Positions 26,543-35,290 of a stretch of 64,000 bases of DNA are shown piece after piece. Under the pieces are notes generated by a model. It saw only the letters and a list, made by a program, of their open reading frames with translations, had not been told where the DNA came from and ran no database searches. Both the position numbers and the translations under genes were made by a program. Positions within the stretch are counted from its first letter, which is position 1. Every line of letters starts with the position of its first letter. Source of the DNA: an uncultured Verrucomicrobiota bacterium (GTDB lineage: Bacteria > Verrucomicrobiota > Verrucomicrobiia > Limisphaerales > UBA1412); NCBI GenBank assembly GCA_944389455.1, contig CALXMK010000009.1, positions 1 through 64,000 of the forward strand, read 5' to 3'.

Positions 26543-26578
26543 TTCAGCGTTCTCGGAATCTCTATTTCGAGATTTAAT

Positions 26579-26624
26579 CAAGCAGGAGATACACGATGTG
26601 TTAAGCGGAGGTATTTCCTGCTTG
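26579..26624 (+). terminator. Hairpin terminating the tandem paralogue operon
   Basis: CAAGCAGGA (26579-26587) pairs with TCCTGCTTG (26616-26624), extended inward by ATAC/GTAT, then GGCGTTTT. A smaller dyad TCTCG...CGAGA precedes it at 26551-26572. The yfcE-like gene reads towards this site from the other side. Confidence 0.65.
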
Positions 26625-26675
26625 GCGTTTTGAGAACAGACTTTATAGGAAGTTTGTTAAGATTTTCCGGCTATT

Positions 26676-27155
26676 TTATAGATAGATATGCTCTCCGATA
26701 ACGGTATCTTGCGTAAGATGCAGTATCCCTATGGAGGGATGATGGCCTCCTCGAGGAAGAGTAGGGGAACCAGGATTGAAGAAGAGAATCTGGGCGGTTT
26801 GCCGGTTATCCGGCTTATGAGTATGACCAAAAATGACAATTTGCGGCCGGAAGATACTCCATCTGCTGTAGAGGGCCGGAGGAAGATGATGAGGGTTGCA
26901 GCCCGGGAATTCATGAATCATAAAGATTCGGCGGTTTCCGAATTTGAGTTCTACGGAAGCGGGGAGGTCATATCCCCACTCGGAGACATCGCAATTGCCG
27001 CAGACGGCCGTTACAGGAGCAACGGTGCGGAGTTCATCCAGAATCATGGGTTGGACAATATCCCCAGCATGGAGAATCACATCTACTCCACGGAATTCAC
27101 GCAATATTTTAGGGTGAAGAACATTGTGAGTATCAGAGATAACACCTATTTTCAT
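26676..27155 (-). CDS. YfcE/MJ0936-type metallophosphoesterase
   Basis: This 159-residue calcineurin-like phosphoesterase has the metal ligands in order: GVISDTHN, LHAGDI, AVCGNCDV, HEFPG and IFGHTHKP. This is the compact YfcE-like family of phosphodiesterases, which act on simple phosphodiesters in vitro; the in vivo substrate is often unknown. The protein is close to the family's usual 160-180 residues. It is transcribed alone, converging on the tandem paralogue genes. Confidence 0.9.
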   Translation of the reverse strand: MKIGVISDTHNVLHPKILREFRGVDVILHAGDIVQPMILDELRTVAPVTAVCGNCDVSEWGYDLPASVELKFGNRRIFMIHEFPGCNPHHLPPALYSRWSIFRPQIVIFGHTHKPDNRQTAQILFFNPGSPTLPRGGHHPSIGILHLTQDTVIGEHIYL

Positions 27156-27181
27156 TTGTTATGGGACCTTTCTCGAACGCT

Positions 27182-27206
27182 TTTTTAATTATGCCGTAAT
27201 TAAAAA
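27182..27206. promoter_or_regulatory. A/T-rich perfect palindrome in a divergent gap
   Basis: TTTTTAATTA (27182-27191), TGCCG, TAATTAAAAA (27197-27206). It lies 27 bp upstream of the phosphoesterase start and 156 bp upstream of the DUF47 gene. It could be an operator for the phosphoesterase gene or a bidirectional stem-loop. Confidence 0.35.
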
Positions 27207-27361
27207 TAACATAATGGAATGTAGAGATCAAGTTTCAGAATAAGAAAGTGCGAAGGTGTTCAAAAATAAAGAAATCTAGAATAAATTTTCCTTCACATAA
27301 AGCTAATTTTAAAGAATAATAAACTTGAGAGCGGTTTTAACGCTGTATTTGGGTAGAGCTT

Positions 27362-27994
27362 ATGTTTTCATTACAGAGGTTTCTTTGTCGGAATGAGTTG
27401 TTTTTTGATTTAATCGAGGAATTGGCCGCATCAAGCGCGTCCAGCGTAAAAACTCTGTCGGAGGCTTTGGCAAACCCGGATCAGTTCAAGTCGGTGGATG
27501 AGATTTTACAAAAGAGACGTCGGAGCCGAGAACTTAATGATGAGATAGCGCATAGACTCTGCATGACGTTTCTTACGCCGCTTGAGCGGGAAGATATCGA
27601 AATGTTGGCTATTGCTCTGACTCGAATCAGTAAGACTTCAGAAAAGTTTATGTCTCAGTATTTTGTCTTTAAAACAAGGCTGAAGAGTGAGTATTTTGAA
27701 GGACAGGCTGAGCTGATGGCGCAAGCGGCAGAGGTATTGGTGGAGTTAGTCAAACAGATTCGAATTAAGTCTAATATCACTCATGCGGAAGAACTGAATT
27801 CACAGCTGCGTTTTTGCGAGAGTAAGTCGGATATGCTCATGTCTCACTTGGTGGAAAATATGTATATGAGCAAGAATGAGTCACTTTCGACAATCTTTGC
27901 CGCCAAGAGTTTACAGGAGGTTTTGGAGAAATTGACGGATCGGCTCAGAGATGCCGGCAATATTATCTTCAGTATTGTTCTCAAATACGCTTAA
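27362..27994 (+). CDS. DUF47/PhoU-like family protein
   Basis: This 210-residue all-helical protein has the family pattern: an N-terminal LCRNELFFDLIEELAA, then RRRSRELNDEIAHRLCMTFLTPLEREDIEMLAIAL around residues 50-85, and long helices to the end. DUF47 proteins usually sit directly upstream of a Pit phosphate transporter and regulate it. No pit gene is next to this one, so it may act on a transporter elsewhere or have another role. Confidence 0.75.
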   Translation: MFSLQRFLCRNELFFDLIEELAASSASSVKTLSEALANPDQFKSVDEILQKRRRSRELNDEIAHRLCMTFLTPLEREDIEMLAIALTRISKTSEKFMSQYFVFKTRLKSEYFEGQAELMAQAAEVLVELVKQIRIKSNITHAEELNSQLRFCESKSDMLMSHLVENMYMSKNESLSTIFAAKSLQEVLEKLTDRLRDAGNIIFSIVLKYA

Positions 27995-28309
27995 GCAGGA
28001 ATTTGTTTACTGTTCCGAGGTTTGAGAACTGCAAGGCGTTTGTTTCTGCGCTATTCCAATCAATTTGATCTATTTGACTGGCAGGGATATTCAGCACGGT
28101 GTTATCCGGTTTTAGATTTTCCTGGGAGCATTAGATCCGGAATTTGACCTGATCAGGGAGGAATTCTTTAAATTTTTTTAACCTTTTATCTGGAGTATGA
28201 GTTCCGGATTTAACTTCTATGGAGGGAGAGAGCTTTTCCCGGAATTTGATGGAAATTGACTGAACCCAAAGCAGATTAGGAGGAGACTTTTTTATGCAAG
28301 TTTAAGTGC

Positions 28310-28339
28310 TTGACAGACGCCGAATATAGATTGTATTTT
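28310..28339 (+). promoter_or_regulatory. Possible promoter in the gap before the 28-35 kb locus
   Basis: TTGACA (28310-28315) and TATTTT (28334-28339), spacer 18 bp, about 130 bp before the next start codon. The gap 27995-28467 (473 bp) has no gene I can support. A second A/T-rich candidate -10 (TAAAAT near 28446) lies closer to the start. Confidence 0.4.
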
Positions 28340-28467
28340 GGAAAAGAGAGTATTAGTGACGATTCATGGTAAATATTTAGTCAGGGCTTGACGGAATTTA
28401 ATGGAGTTTCCTAAAACAAATCTGCCTGACGATCGTTTTATAAAAGATAAAATGTACTCTAAATAAG

Positions 28468-30954
28468 ATGAATATGAAGTTGAGTGTCACAGCAGGTTTG
28501 TTGGCGGCTTTGTCAATGATGGGCAGTCCTTTGCGTGGAGCGTCAGGGGAAGTTCCAGAATCGATTTCCGGTATTTATCCTCAATTGGCGTATTACAATA
28601 ATGAAGGGGAGTGTGGGACCGGAGCGGTTGTGCCTTGGGCGGATCGTTTATGGGTGATTACGTATGGGCCTCATTTGCCGAATGGTTCTTCCGATAAACT
28701 TTATGAGGTGACACCGGATTACCGGCAGATTATACGGCAGGAAAGTATCGGAGGAACCCCTGCGAACCGGATGATTCATAAAGAGAGTAATCAGCTTTTT
28801 ATAGGACCTTATGTAATAGATAAAACGGGGAGAGTGCGAGTCATTCCCTATAACGCAATGTCAGGACGCCATACGGGGAACGCGCGTCATTTAACGGATC
28901 CTGCCGGCAAAATCTATTATGGAACTATGGAGGAGGGTTTTTACGAAGTTGATGTAAGTACGTTGAAAGTAAAAGAGTTGTATCAGGATGGAAATAAAAA
29001 TCAGCGAAAGCAGGAGAGTATGGAGCCCTCCCCGAGAAGGGCTTCTCTGCCGGGAGTGCATGGGAAGGGACTTTATTCAGGCCAAGGCCGTTTATATTAT
29101 ACAAATAACGGCGAGGGGACACAGGAGGCGTTGAAAAAATTTGATGTAGAGGCCGGAGTTTTGGCAGAATGGGATGGAGAAGAGTGGAAAACGATTCGCC
29201 GGAATCAGTTTACGGAGGTAACCGGTCCCGGCGGTATTTACGGGAATGAGAATCCGGAGACGGATCCGATTTGGACGATAGGCTGGGATTACAAGTCACT
29301 TATTTTAGGAGTACGCGATCCGGGAAAAGGATGGACTTTTTATCGTTTGCCCAAAGCCAGTCATAGCTATGATGGTGCACATGGTTGGAATACGGAATGG
29401 CCTCGTATTCGCGATATAGGCACGGAGGCTGAGCCTGACTATCTAATGACGATGCACGGGATGTTTTGGGATTTTCCGAGCGGGTTTACCGCCGATAATT
29501 CTGCCGGGATTCGTCCGCGTTCCGCTTATTTAAAGGTGATTGGTGATTTTGCCCGCTGGAATGATCAGCTGGTTTTTGGTTGTGATGATTCGGCTCAAAA
29601 AGAGTTTTTGAATAAGCGCAAAGCAAAGGGGAATATCGAGGGGCCGGCTCAATCCAATTCCAATTTGTGGTTTACCTCTTTGACAAAGCCGGATGAATTG
29701 GGGCCTGCCGCAGCGGAAGGAGCTGTCTGGGCTGGAGAAAATATAAAAGCTGATGAAGTATCTGAACCGTTCCTTTTCAGCGGTTGGGCCCAGCGCTGCA
29801 GTTGGGTGGGAAATGAGGGGAAGCAGACGGTGAGTTTTACGTTTGAGGTAGATGAAGCCGGCAATAATGAGTGGAAAACTTTGAAAACCGTGACAGTGGA
29901 TGCCGGAAAAGCGGTTTTTGTTCCTTTTGTCTCAGCAGAGAAAGGAGAGTGGATTCGGGTGAGAGCGGATAAGGATACGGCGGCGACAATAAGCTTTAAT
30001 TATATGTCTCTCGATTCTCGGCAGACGGCTCCTGATCCTATTTATAGAGGGTTGACTCCGATTGATAAGAGAGTCACAACCGGAGGTTTATTGTATGGAT
30101 TGGGGAAAAACCGCCGTGCTTTGGGGGTGTTGGCTAATATGGTCACCGACGGAGAGGTGACGGAAACCGGTTATTATGAAATGGGGGATAAGTTAGAATT
30201 GGTTCGTAAGGAAGATGTGCAGACGGCGGATTTTATCCGTGGTAAGTTCGCAATTCCTGAAAAGGTGATAACGATAGAAGAGGGCTCGGTTCTGGTAGTG
30301 GATGATTTTGGCCGCCGTTGGCGGCTGCCTTTGGGTAACAAAGATTATAAGGCTTTGACAGAGAAGGGGAGGCTTCGAGTTTGCCGAGAGGTTGCGACGG
30401 AGCGAGATCTTTTTTCCTGTATGGGAACATTCTATGAGCTTCCGGCCGAGAATGCGGATGGATATGCCAAAATTCGTCCGATATCGACCCATAATTACCA
30501 TATCAATGATTATGCCTCCTATCGAGGGATGCTGGTTTTAACGGGAGTGACCCTGGAAGAAGGAAGAGATAATCCTCATATTGTCATTTCTGATGATGGA
30601 AAAGCAGCCGTTTGGGTTGGAGTCATAGATGATTTATGGTCTTTAGGGAAACCTGTTGGTCAAGGAGGACCTTGGAAGAATGAGAAGGTAAAGGCGGGAG
30701 TTGCCTCCGATCCTTATCTGATTGCTTTTTATGATAAAAAGATCCTTTCATTATCTCATCAATCCGGTAAAAATGTGGTTATAACAGTTGAGATTGATCC
30801 GACCGGGAATGGTGATTGGATGGAGTATGAGTCTTATACGGTTAAGCCGGGAGAAAAGTTTGTTGAGCAGCTTCCGGATTCATTCCAAGCCAGATGGATT
30901 CGTTTTCTCTCTGATACGGATACTGAAGTGACAGCCTGGCTGGAGTATAAGTAA
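28468..30954 (+). CDS. Large exported protein with propeller-like and two beta-sandwich-like modules
   Basis: This 828-residue protein has an N-terminal signal (KLSVTAGLLAALSMMG...GASG). Residues ~30-400 hold recurring short strands (GGTPANRMIHKESNQLFIGP, KIYYGTMEEGFYEVD, GKGLYSGQGRLYYTNN), consistent with a beta-propeller-like domain. Two similar modules follow, one around residues 400-530 (VWAGENIKADEVSEPFLF, VSFTFEVDEAGNNEW) and one at the C-terminus (KNEKVKAGVASDPYLIAFYD, VITVEIDPTGNGDW). They are internal copies of one another. No catalytic family is recognised. It starts a three-gene run of exported proteins with 31038 and 32975. Confidence 0.75.
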   Translation: MNMKLSVTAGLLAALSMMGSPLRGASGEVPESISGIYPQLAYYNNEGECGTGAVVPWADRLWVITYGPHLPNGSSDKLYEVTPDYRQIIRQESIGGTPANRMIHKESNQLFIGPYVIDKTGRVRVIPYNAMSGRHTGNARHLTDPAGKIYYGTMEEGFYEVDVSTLKVKELYQDGNKNQRKQESMEPSPRRASLPGVHGKGLYSGQGRLYYTNNGEGTQEALKKFDVEAGVLAEWDGEEWKTIRRNQFTEVTGPGGIYGNENPETDPIWTIGWDYKSLILGVRDPGKGWTFYRLPKASHSYDGAHGWNTEWPRIRDIGTEAEPDYLMTMHGMFWDFPSGFTADNSAGIRPRSAYLKVIGDFARWNDQLVFGCDDSAQKEFLNKRKAKGNIEGPAQSNSNLWFTSLTKPDELGPAAAEGAVWAGENIKADEVSEPFLFSGWAQRCSWVGNEGKQTVSFTFEVDEAGNNEWKTLKTVTVDAGKAVFVPFVSAEKGEWIRVRADKDTAATISFNYMSLDSRQTAPDPIYRGLTPIDKRVTTGGLLYGLGKNRRALGVLANMVTDGEVTETGYYEMGDKLELVRKEDVQTADFIRGKFAIPEKVITIEEGSVLVVDDFGRRWRLPLGNKDYKALTEKGRLRVCREVATERDLFSCMGTFYELPAENADGYAKIRPISTHNYHINDYASYRGMLVLTGVTLEEGRDNPHIVISDDGKAAVWVGVIDDLWSLGKPVGQGGPWKNEKVKAGVASDPYLIAFYDKKILSLSHQSGKNVVITVEIDPTGNGDWMEYESYTVKPGEKFVEQLPDSFQARWIRFLSDTDTEVTAWLEYK

Positions 30955-31037
30955 GAAACGGTCCGGATTGTTTTGAATGGATTTGATGTTTAAGGATTTT
31001 TAAATGATAAAATTATAAAGATATAAATGGAGATATT

Positions 31038-32927
31038 ATGAGAATTTATATAATTTTAGCCTTATTGCTTTTATTAAATTCGAATTCTGCCCGGGCGGCA
31101 GAACTCTTTATCGAGGCTGAGAATTTCAGTCACAAAGGCGGCTGGGTGGTAGATAATCAATATATGGATTTGATGGGTTCCAGTTACTTGATGGCTCACG
31201 GATTAGGAAAGCCTGTGGAGAAGGCCTTTACCCAGGTTCAGATTCCAGAAGCCGGAAAATACAGACTCTATGTCCGGACCTATAATTGGACCTCTCCCTG
31301 GTATGATGGAGAGGGACCGGGGAAATTTAATCTACGCATCAATGATTCGCAGCCTTTGGGTTCCCTGGGAACTCAAGGAAAAGAGTGGGTTTGGCAATAT
31401 GCCGGCGAGATGGAGCTTCCGGTCGGAGAGGTCACGTTAAGCCTGGAAGATTTGACCGGGTTTAATGGACGCTGTGATGCGCTTTATTTTACGACTGATT
31501 TGCAAGGCGAGCCTTCAGAACAGGCAAAGCTGATTCCGAATCGGGATCCGGAGCTGAGGGTATTCCGCAATAAGCTGTTAGGTTTGCCGGAGGTGCCTCC
31601 GGAAGCGGGAGCGTTTGATTTAGTAGTTACAGGCGGAGGAGTAGCCGGAATCAGTGCGGCAGTTTCCGCAGCACGGCTTGGATTAAAGGTTGCCCTAGTG
31701 CAAAATAGACCTATCTTGGGCGGCAATAATAGTTCGGATGTCCGGGTTCATCTAGGCGGCCGTATCGAAACGGGACCTTATGGTAATCTGGGTGATTTGC
31801 AGAAAGAGTTTGGTCCAGCACGGGGCGGGAATGCCCGTCCGGCAGAGTATTACGAGGATCAGAAGAAACTCGATTTTGTTTTGGCAGAGCCGAATATTAC
31901 TCTGTTCCTCAATCACCATGTTTATGGTGTAGTGAAAGACGGAAAATCCAGAATAGAGAAGGTATTGGCTCGGCATACGGAAACGGGGCAGGAGATTGCC
32001 CTGGCGGCGCCGCTCTTTGCGGATTGTACCGGAGATGGTTCGGTCGGAGTATTGGCCGGAGCCAATTATCGAATGGGTAGGGAACCTCGTTCTGAGCATG
32101 GAGAACCGCAGGCTCCGGAGATAGCCGATAAGATGACTCTAGGGGCCTCGGTTCAGTGGTATTCGGTTGATACGGGGAAGGAGTCTTCGTTCCCGAAGTT
32201 TAAGTACGGAATTGATTTTAATGCTCAAAATGCCGAAAAGGTAACAATGGGTGAATGGACTTGGGAGACGGGTCTGAATAAAGATCAGATTCGAGAAGCG
32301 GAGCAGATTCGGGATTATGGGATGCTGGTTGTTTTTTCCAATTGGTCTTGGCTTAAGAATGAGTCGGGCTTAGAAAAATATAAGAATCTGGCACTGGATT
32401 GGGTGGCTTATATAGCGGGTAAGCGGGAGTCACGCCGCCTGCTGGGAGATCATATTCTGACGGAGAATGATATTCTGGATTTTGTGATCTATCCCGATGC
32501 GGCCGGCAGTACCACTTGGAGCATCGACTTGCATTATCCCGATCCGAAGAATACAAAGTATTTCCCCAATAAGGAGTTCAAGGCTATTGCCGTGCAGAAT
32601 AATATTTATCCATATCCGGTTCCGTATCGCTGTCTTTATTCACGTAATGTAGAGAATCTCTTTATGGCGGGACGAAATATCAGTGTGACACATATTGCGC
32701 TGGGAACAACCCGGGTCATGCGCACCTGTGGGATTATGGGAGAGGTCGTCGGTATGGCGGCGAGTCTCTGTAAGAAATATAATGTTGGACCGAGAGAGGT
32801 TTATCAAGCTCATCTGCAGGAGCTTAAAGAACTGATGGAGCTCGGAGTGGGGCGGGGCGATTTGCCTAATAACCAAACTTATAATTTAGGAGGAACCTTG
32901 GGAACTCATCCTTCCCTCAAAGAATGA
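31038..32927 (+). CDS. Exported FAD-dependent oxidoreductase with an N-terminal carbohydrate-binding-like domain
   Basis: A Shine-Dalgarno GGAGATATT precedes the ATG, and a signal peptide (IILALLLLLNSNSARAA) follows. Residues ~23-155 look like a beta-sandwich binding module (LFIEAENFSHKGGWVVDNQY, KYRLYVRTYNW). From residue ~195 there is a Rossmann FAD motif (VVTGGGVAGISAA), then the FAD-dependent oxidoreductase domain (PF12831 type) with LGGNNSSDVRVHLGG and FADCTGDGSVG. Such enzymes are abundant in Planctomycetes, Verrucomicrobiota and Lentisphaerota beside glycan-degrading genes, but their substrates are mostly unknown. Export by a Sec-type signal with a flavin is unusual and worth testing. 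Confidence 0.85.
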   Translation: MRIYIILALLLLLNSNSARAAELFIEAENFSHKGGWVVDNQYMDLMGSSYLMAHGLGKPVEKAFTQVQIPEAGKYRLYVRTYNWTSPWYDGEGPGKFNLRINDSQPLGSLGTQGKEWVWQYAGEMELPVGEVTLSLEDLTGFNGRCDALYFTTDLQGEPSEQAKLIPNRDPELRVFRNKLLGLPEVPPEAGAFDLVVTGGGVAGISAAVSAARLGLKVALVQNRPILGGNNSSDVRVHLGGRIETGPYGNLGDLQKEFGPARGGNARPAEYYEDQKKLDFVLAEPNITLFLNHHVYGVVKDGKSRIEKVLARHTETGQEIALAAPLFADCTGDGSVGVLAGANYRMGREPRSEHGEPQAPEIADKMTLGASVQWYSVDTGKESSFPKFKYGIDFNAQNAEKVTMGEWTWETGLNKDQIREAEQIRDYGMLVVFSNWSWLKNESGLEKYKNLALDWVAYIAGKRESRRLLGDHILTENDILDFVIYPDAAGSTTWSIDLHYPDPKNTKYFPNKEFKAIAVQNNIYPYPVPYRCLYSRNVENLFMAGRNISVTHIALGTTRVMRTCGIMGEVVGMAASLCKKYNVGPREVYQAHLQELKELMELGVGRGDLPNNQTYNLGGTLGTHPSLKE

Positions 32928-32974
32928 TCGGAATTGATGTGTTTATGATGGAATCGTTTAATGGAGAGAGATAA

Positions 32975-34819
32975 ATGATGAAAAATATTTGGAGTAATTG
33001 TTGGAAATGGGGGAGAAGATTCACGAGGAGAATACTTGGTTTTTGTCTTATTCTCTGCGCAGTTTTAGTTTCGGCTTCTGAGGGGAATTCTGTAAATACA
33101 GACCCTGTGAAGGATAATTCTAAAATTTTGAATCGTCAAAACGGAGGGAAACTGTTTATCGAATTAGGATGGGATATTCCGGATACAAGTTTTCTTCGGA
33201 GTAATTATGTAGAGATGGAGTCCGCAGCTCCTTTTGACGGAGTTATCTATCGCCTAAGCGGCAAGGATGAGGAGGGGGGCATTCATCATACCGAGTGGGC
33301 TTGGGATAAAAGCAAGTGGAAATGGGAGTGGTTTATTCCTGCTGTAGAGGATCTAAAGTCATGCCGTTTCCAGAAGTTTCATCATAATTTTATCCGTTTT
33401 AATGCTTCTCCGGGGAATCTCAATTGGGATGACGACGAAGGCTGGAGCGCATTGGCAGATAAAGTAGGAATTGCGGCCCGGGTTGCTTTTCAGACGGGAA
33501 GCAGGGGGATTGCTCCGGACTTTGAGTCTTACGGAGAGAAGCAGTTCTGCTGGAAACCGGAGAAGGGGTTAAGCTTTGCGGAGACCTGTAAACTGGCCCG
33601 AAAACAGGGAGCTCGGTTTATGAAGGCCATTGCCTCGGAGTATCCGAGTGCGGTAGTGATGCCGCTTTGGATGAACAGCATCAATTTCCAGATAGGAGAA
33701 CTTTGCGCGGGAAAATCTCCGGAACGTTTCCTCCAGGGAGCACATTATGGCCTTTTGCCCTCGTTTATTGATGGGATGCTGGATGCCGCACTGCCAGAAA
33801 TGATTTTGGTGGATGGATGTGAGAATGGCTATTACATGAATTCACGGGAGGAGTATTTGGCTGCTGCTCACCAGATGCGCTCTTGGAACGGTGCGGCAAT
33901 GAATCTGGTTGCCCCTGAGAATCGGGAGAAGTATCGCCGGCAGGTCCAGGCGGGGTTTGGATTTTATTTGGATATGTATCTGAATGAAGGCGGTGTGTTC
34001 TATTTCCCGCCCTTGGAGGGTTCCCGCCTGAAACGGCTCTACCGGAATCTTTCCGCCGCACGGGAGGCGGCAGATCAGTATGTCTGGGTTTATGGAGAGC
34101 AGAGCCGCTGGTGGCCGATGCCTCCTTATGATGGATGGATGGAAAGTAAAATCAGCGAAACTATCGGCAAAGGCCGTCCTTGGGAAGAAGCTTTGCCGGG
34201 CGTAACTCGTGCCATTGAATGGGCAAAGGATCCGCAGACCGCAGCCCGTCAGGAGATCTCTCAAGCTCGAGGAAAGGGAACTTTGATCAACTTGGCTCAG
34301 AATCCTTGTTTTGAGGATTGTCCGAAAGAATCTGATGGAAAACAGCTTGAAGGAGAAGTGATTGATGTTGTGCCGCCTCAATATATTCCCTGGCAGGATA
34401 CCGGCAGCGAAGGGGTCTTCAGCTGTGATTTTCAAGTCGGAGAGGGGAGTGCCCGTGCGGCAGGTGTGGCCAGAGGAACTTTGATGCAGAGATATCCGGT
34501 TAAACCCGGGGAAACCTATTATGTAGAAGCCCAAGCTATGATTCAAGGAAGCGGGGCAATGGATATCATGGTGCGTTGGCAAAAGAAGGATTACAGCTGG
34601 GTGCGCTGGCATGATGATAAGACCTTTGTATTTGAACCGGGGGAGCGTATGGAAAACGGTGAGAACTGGGAGTATGCCGGGGGAGTGGTGAAAGTACCCG
34701 AAGATGTGGATCTCTTAATCGTGCTCCTGAATGTAAATGGTCAGACGACCCCGCAAGATAGGTGCTGGTTTGATAACTTAGGCGTCTATAAGATGACGGA
34801 TATATTTCCGGCGGATTAG
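32975..34819 (+). CDS. Large exported protein, possible TIM-barrel hydrolase with C-terminal binding domain
   Basis: The Shine-Dalgarno GGAGAGAG precedes ATGATG. This 614-residue protein has a signal (FTRRILGFCLILCAVLVSA). A central domain of ~400 residues has barrel-like strands with acidic residues at strand ends (GIAPDFESYGE, EMILVDGCENGYYM, GFYLDMYLNEGG). A C-terminal CBM-like domain (TLINLAQNPCFED, GETYYVEAQAMIQGSGAMDI) follows. The Asp-x-Glu and Glu in those strands could be catalytic in a glycoside hydrolase, but no CAZy family is recognised. It is the third gene of the exported cluster. Confidence 0.7.
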   Translation: MMKNIWSNCWKWGRRFTRRILGFCLILCAVLVSASEGNSVNTDPVKDNSKILNRQNGGKLFIELGWDIPDTSFLRSNYVEMESAAPFDGVIYRLSGKDEEGGIHHTEWAWDKSKWKWEWFIPAVEDLKSCRFQKFHHNFIRFNASPGNLNWDDDEGWSALADKVGIAARVAFQTGSRGIAPDFESYGEKQFCWKPEKGLSFAETCKLARKQGARFMKAIASEYPSAVVMPLWMNSINFQIGELCAGKSPERFLQGAHYGLLPSFIDGMLDAALPEMILVDGCENGYYMNSREEYLAAAHQMRSWNGAAMNLVAPENREKYRRQVQAGFGFYLDMYLNEGGVFYFPPLEGSRLKRLYRNLSAAREAADQYVWVYGEQSRWWPMPPYDGWMESKISETIGKGRPWEEALPGVTRAIEWAKDPQTAARQEISQARGKGTLINLAQNPCFEDCPKESDGKQLEGEVIDVVPPQYIPWQDTGSEGVFSCDFQVGEGSARAAGVARGTLMQRYPVKPGETYYVEAQAMIQGSGAMDIMVRWQKKDYSWVRWHDDKTFVFEPGERMENGENWEYAGGVVKVPEDVDLLIVLLNVNGQTTPQDRCWFDNLGVYKMTDIFPAD

Positions 34820-34862
34820 TTCACAGGGTGAGTGGCTATAACAAACCGCTCCTTCTATCCTA

Positions 34863-35143
34863 TTATGCCATGCCAGGATAGTCCGTATTCACATATTCAT
34901 AGATTTTTGGGAGGTATCCAAGGATACTAGCTTGAGGGTAACACTTTGATAATGCTGTCCTCAAGGTATCCCAAATGAGGTTATTCACAGCAGCCTTGGT
35001 TTCCTGCTTGTTGTTGTAGTTCTCAATAATCTGTTGATACCGCTCGTATTAATGCGCAGGGGATTAGAAAACGGCTTGGAGCCTGCGCGCAGCAGGTCAG
35101 CGTGTTGTCAGAGTTCAGCCTCCGGTTTACGGATGTTAATCAT
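34863..35143 (-). pseudogene. Decayed fragment resembling a type I restriction HsdR C-terminus
   Basis: On the minus strand the frame ending at 34863 reads YERYQQIIENYNNKQE, then NNLIWDTLRTALSKCYPQAS and a TAA. A shifted frame just upstream reads RAGSKPFSNPLRIN, preceded by a stop. Together they look like the 'NPL...YERYQxIIxxYN' C-terminal region of HsdR, broken by a frameshift and stops. The remainder of the gap 34820-35290 has two hairpins (35161-35188 and 35195-35237) and no gene. Confidence 0.45.
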
Positions 35144-35160
35144 GTTTTTTTACGGGATGT

Positions 35161-35237
35161 TTTTATGGGAAATCGGTTTTCCATAAAACAATTTATGAAC
35201 AGGTGCCATCAACGAGAGTCGCAGGGCACCTGTTCAT
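35161..35237 (-). terminator. Two hairpins downstream of the glycoside hydrolase gene
   Basis: TTTTATGG with internal AAA/TTT pairs with CCATAAAA (35161-35188). ATGAACAGGTGCC (35195-35207) pairs exactly with GGCACCTGTTCAT (35225-35237). Both lie 50-130 bp beyond the stop of the minus-strand hydrolase gene and may end its transcript. Confidence 0.55.
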
Positions 35238-35290
35238 TGATTCAACATCAATTTATATTATATCAGGTATAAGGATCTGATCGAGAAAGA

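Noticed and set aside
26688-27188. A 166-codon plus-strand open frame
   Set aside because: Antisense to the yfcE-like gene, whose metal-binding motifs are all present.
33842-34612. A 256-codon minus-strand open frame
   Set aside because: Antisense to the exported barrel-like protein; its Cys/His/Pro-rich text matches no family.
34820-35290. A complete gene in this gap
   Set aside because: Only frame-broken text resembling an HsdR end is present, with stops in every frame.
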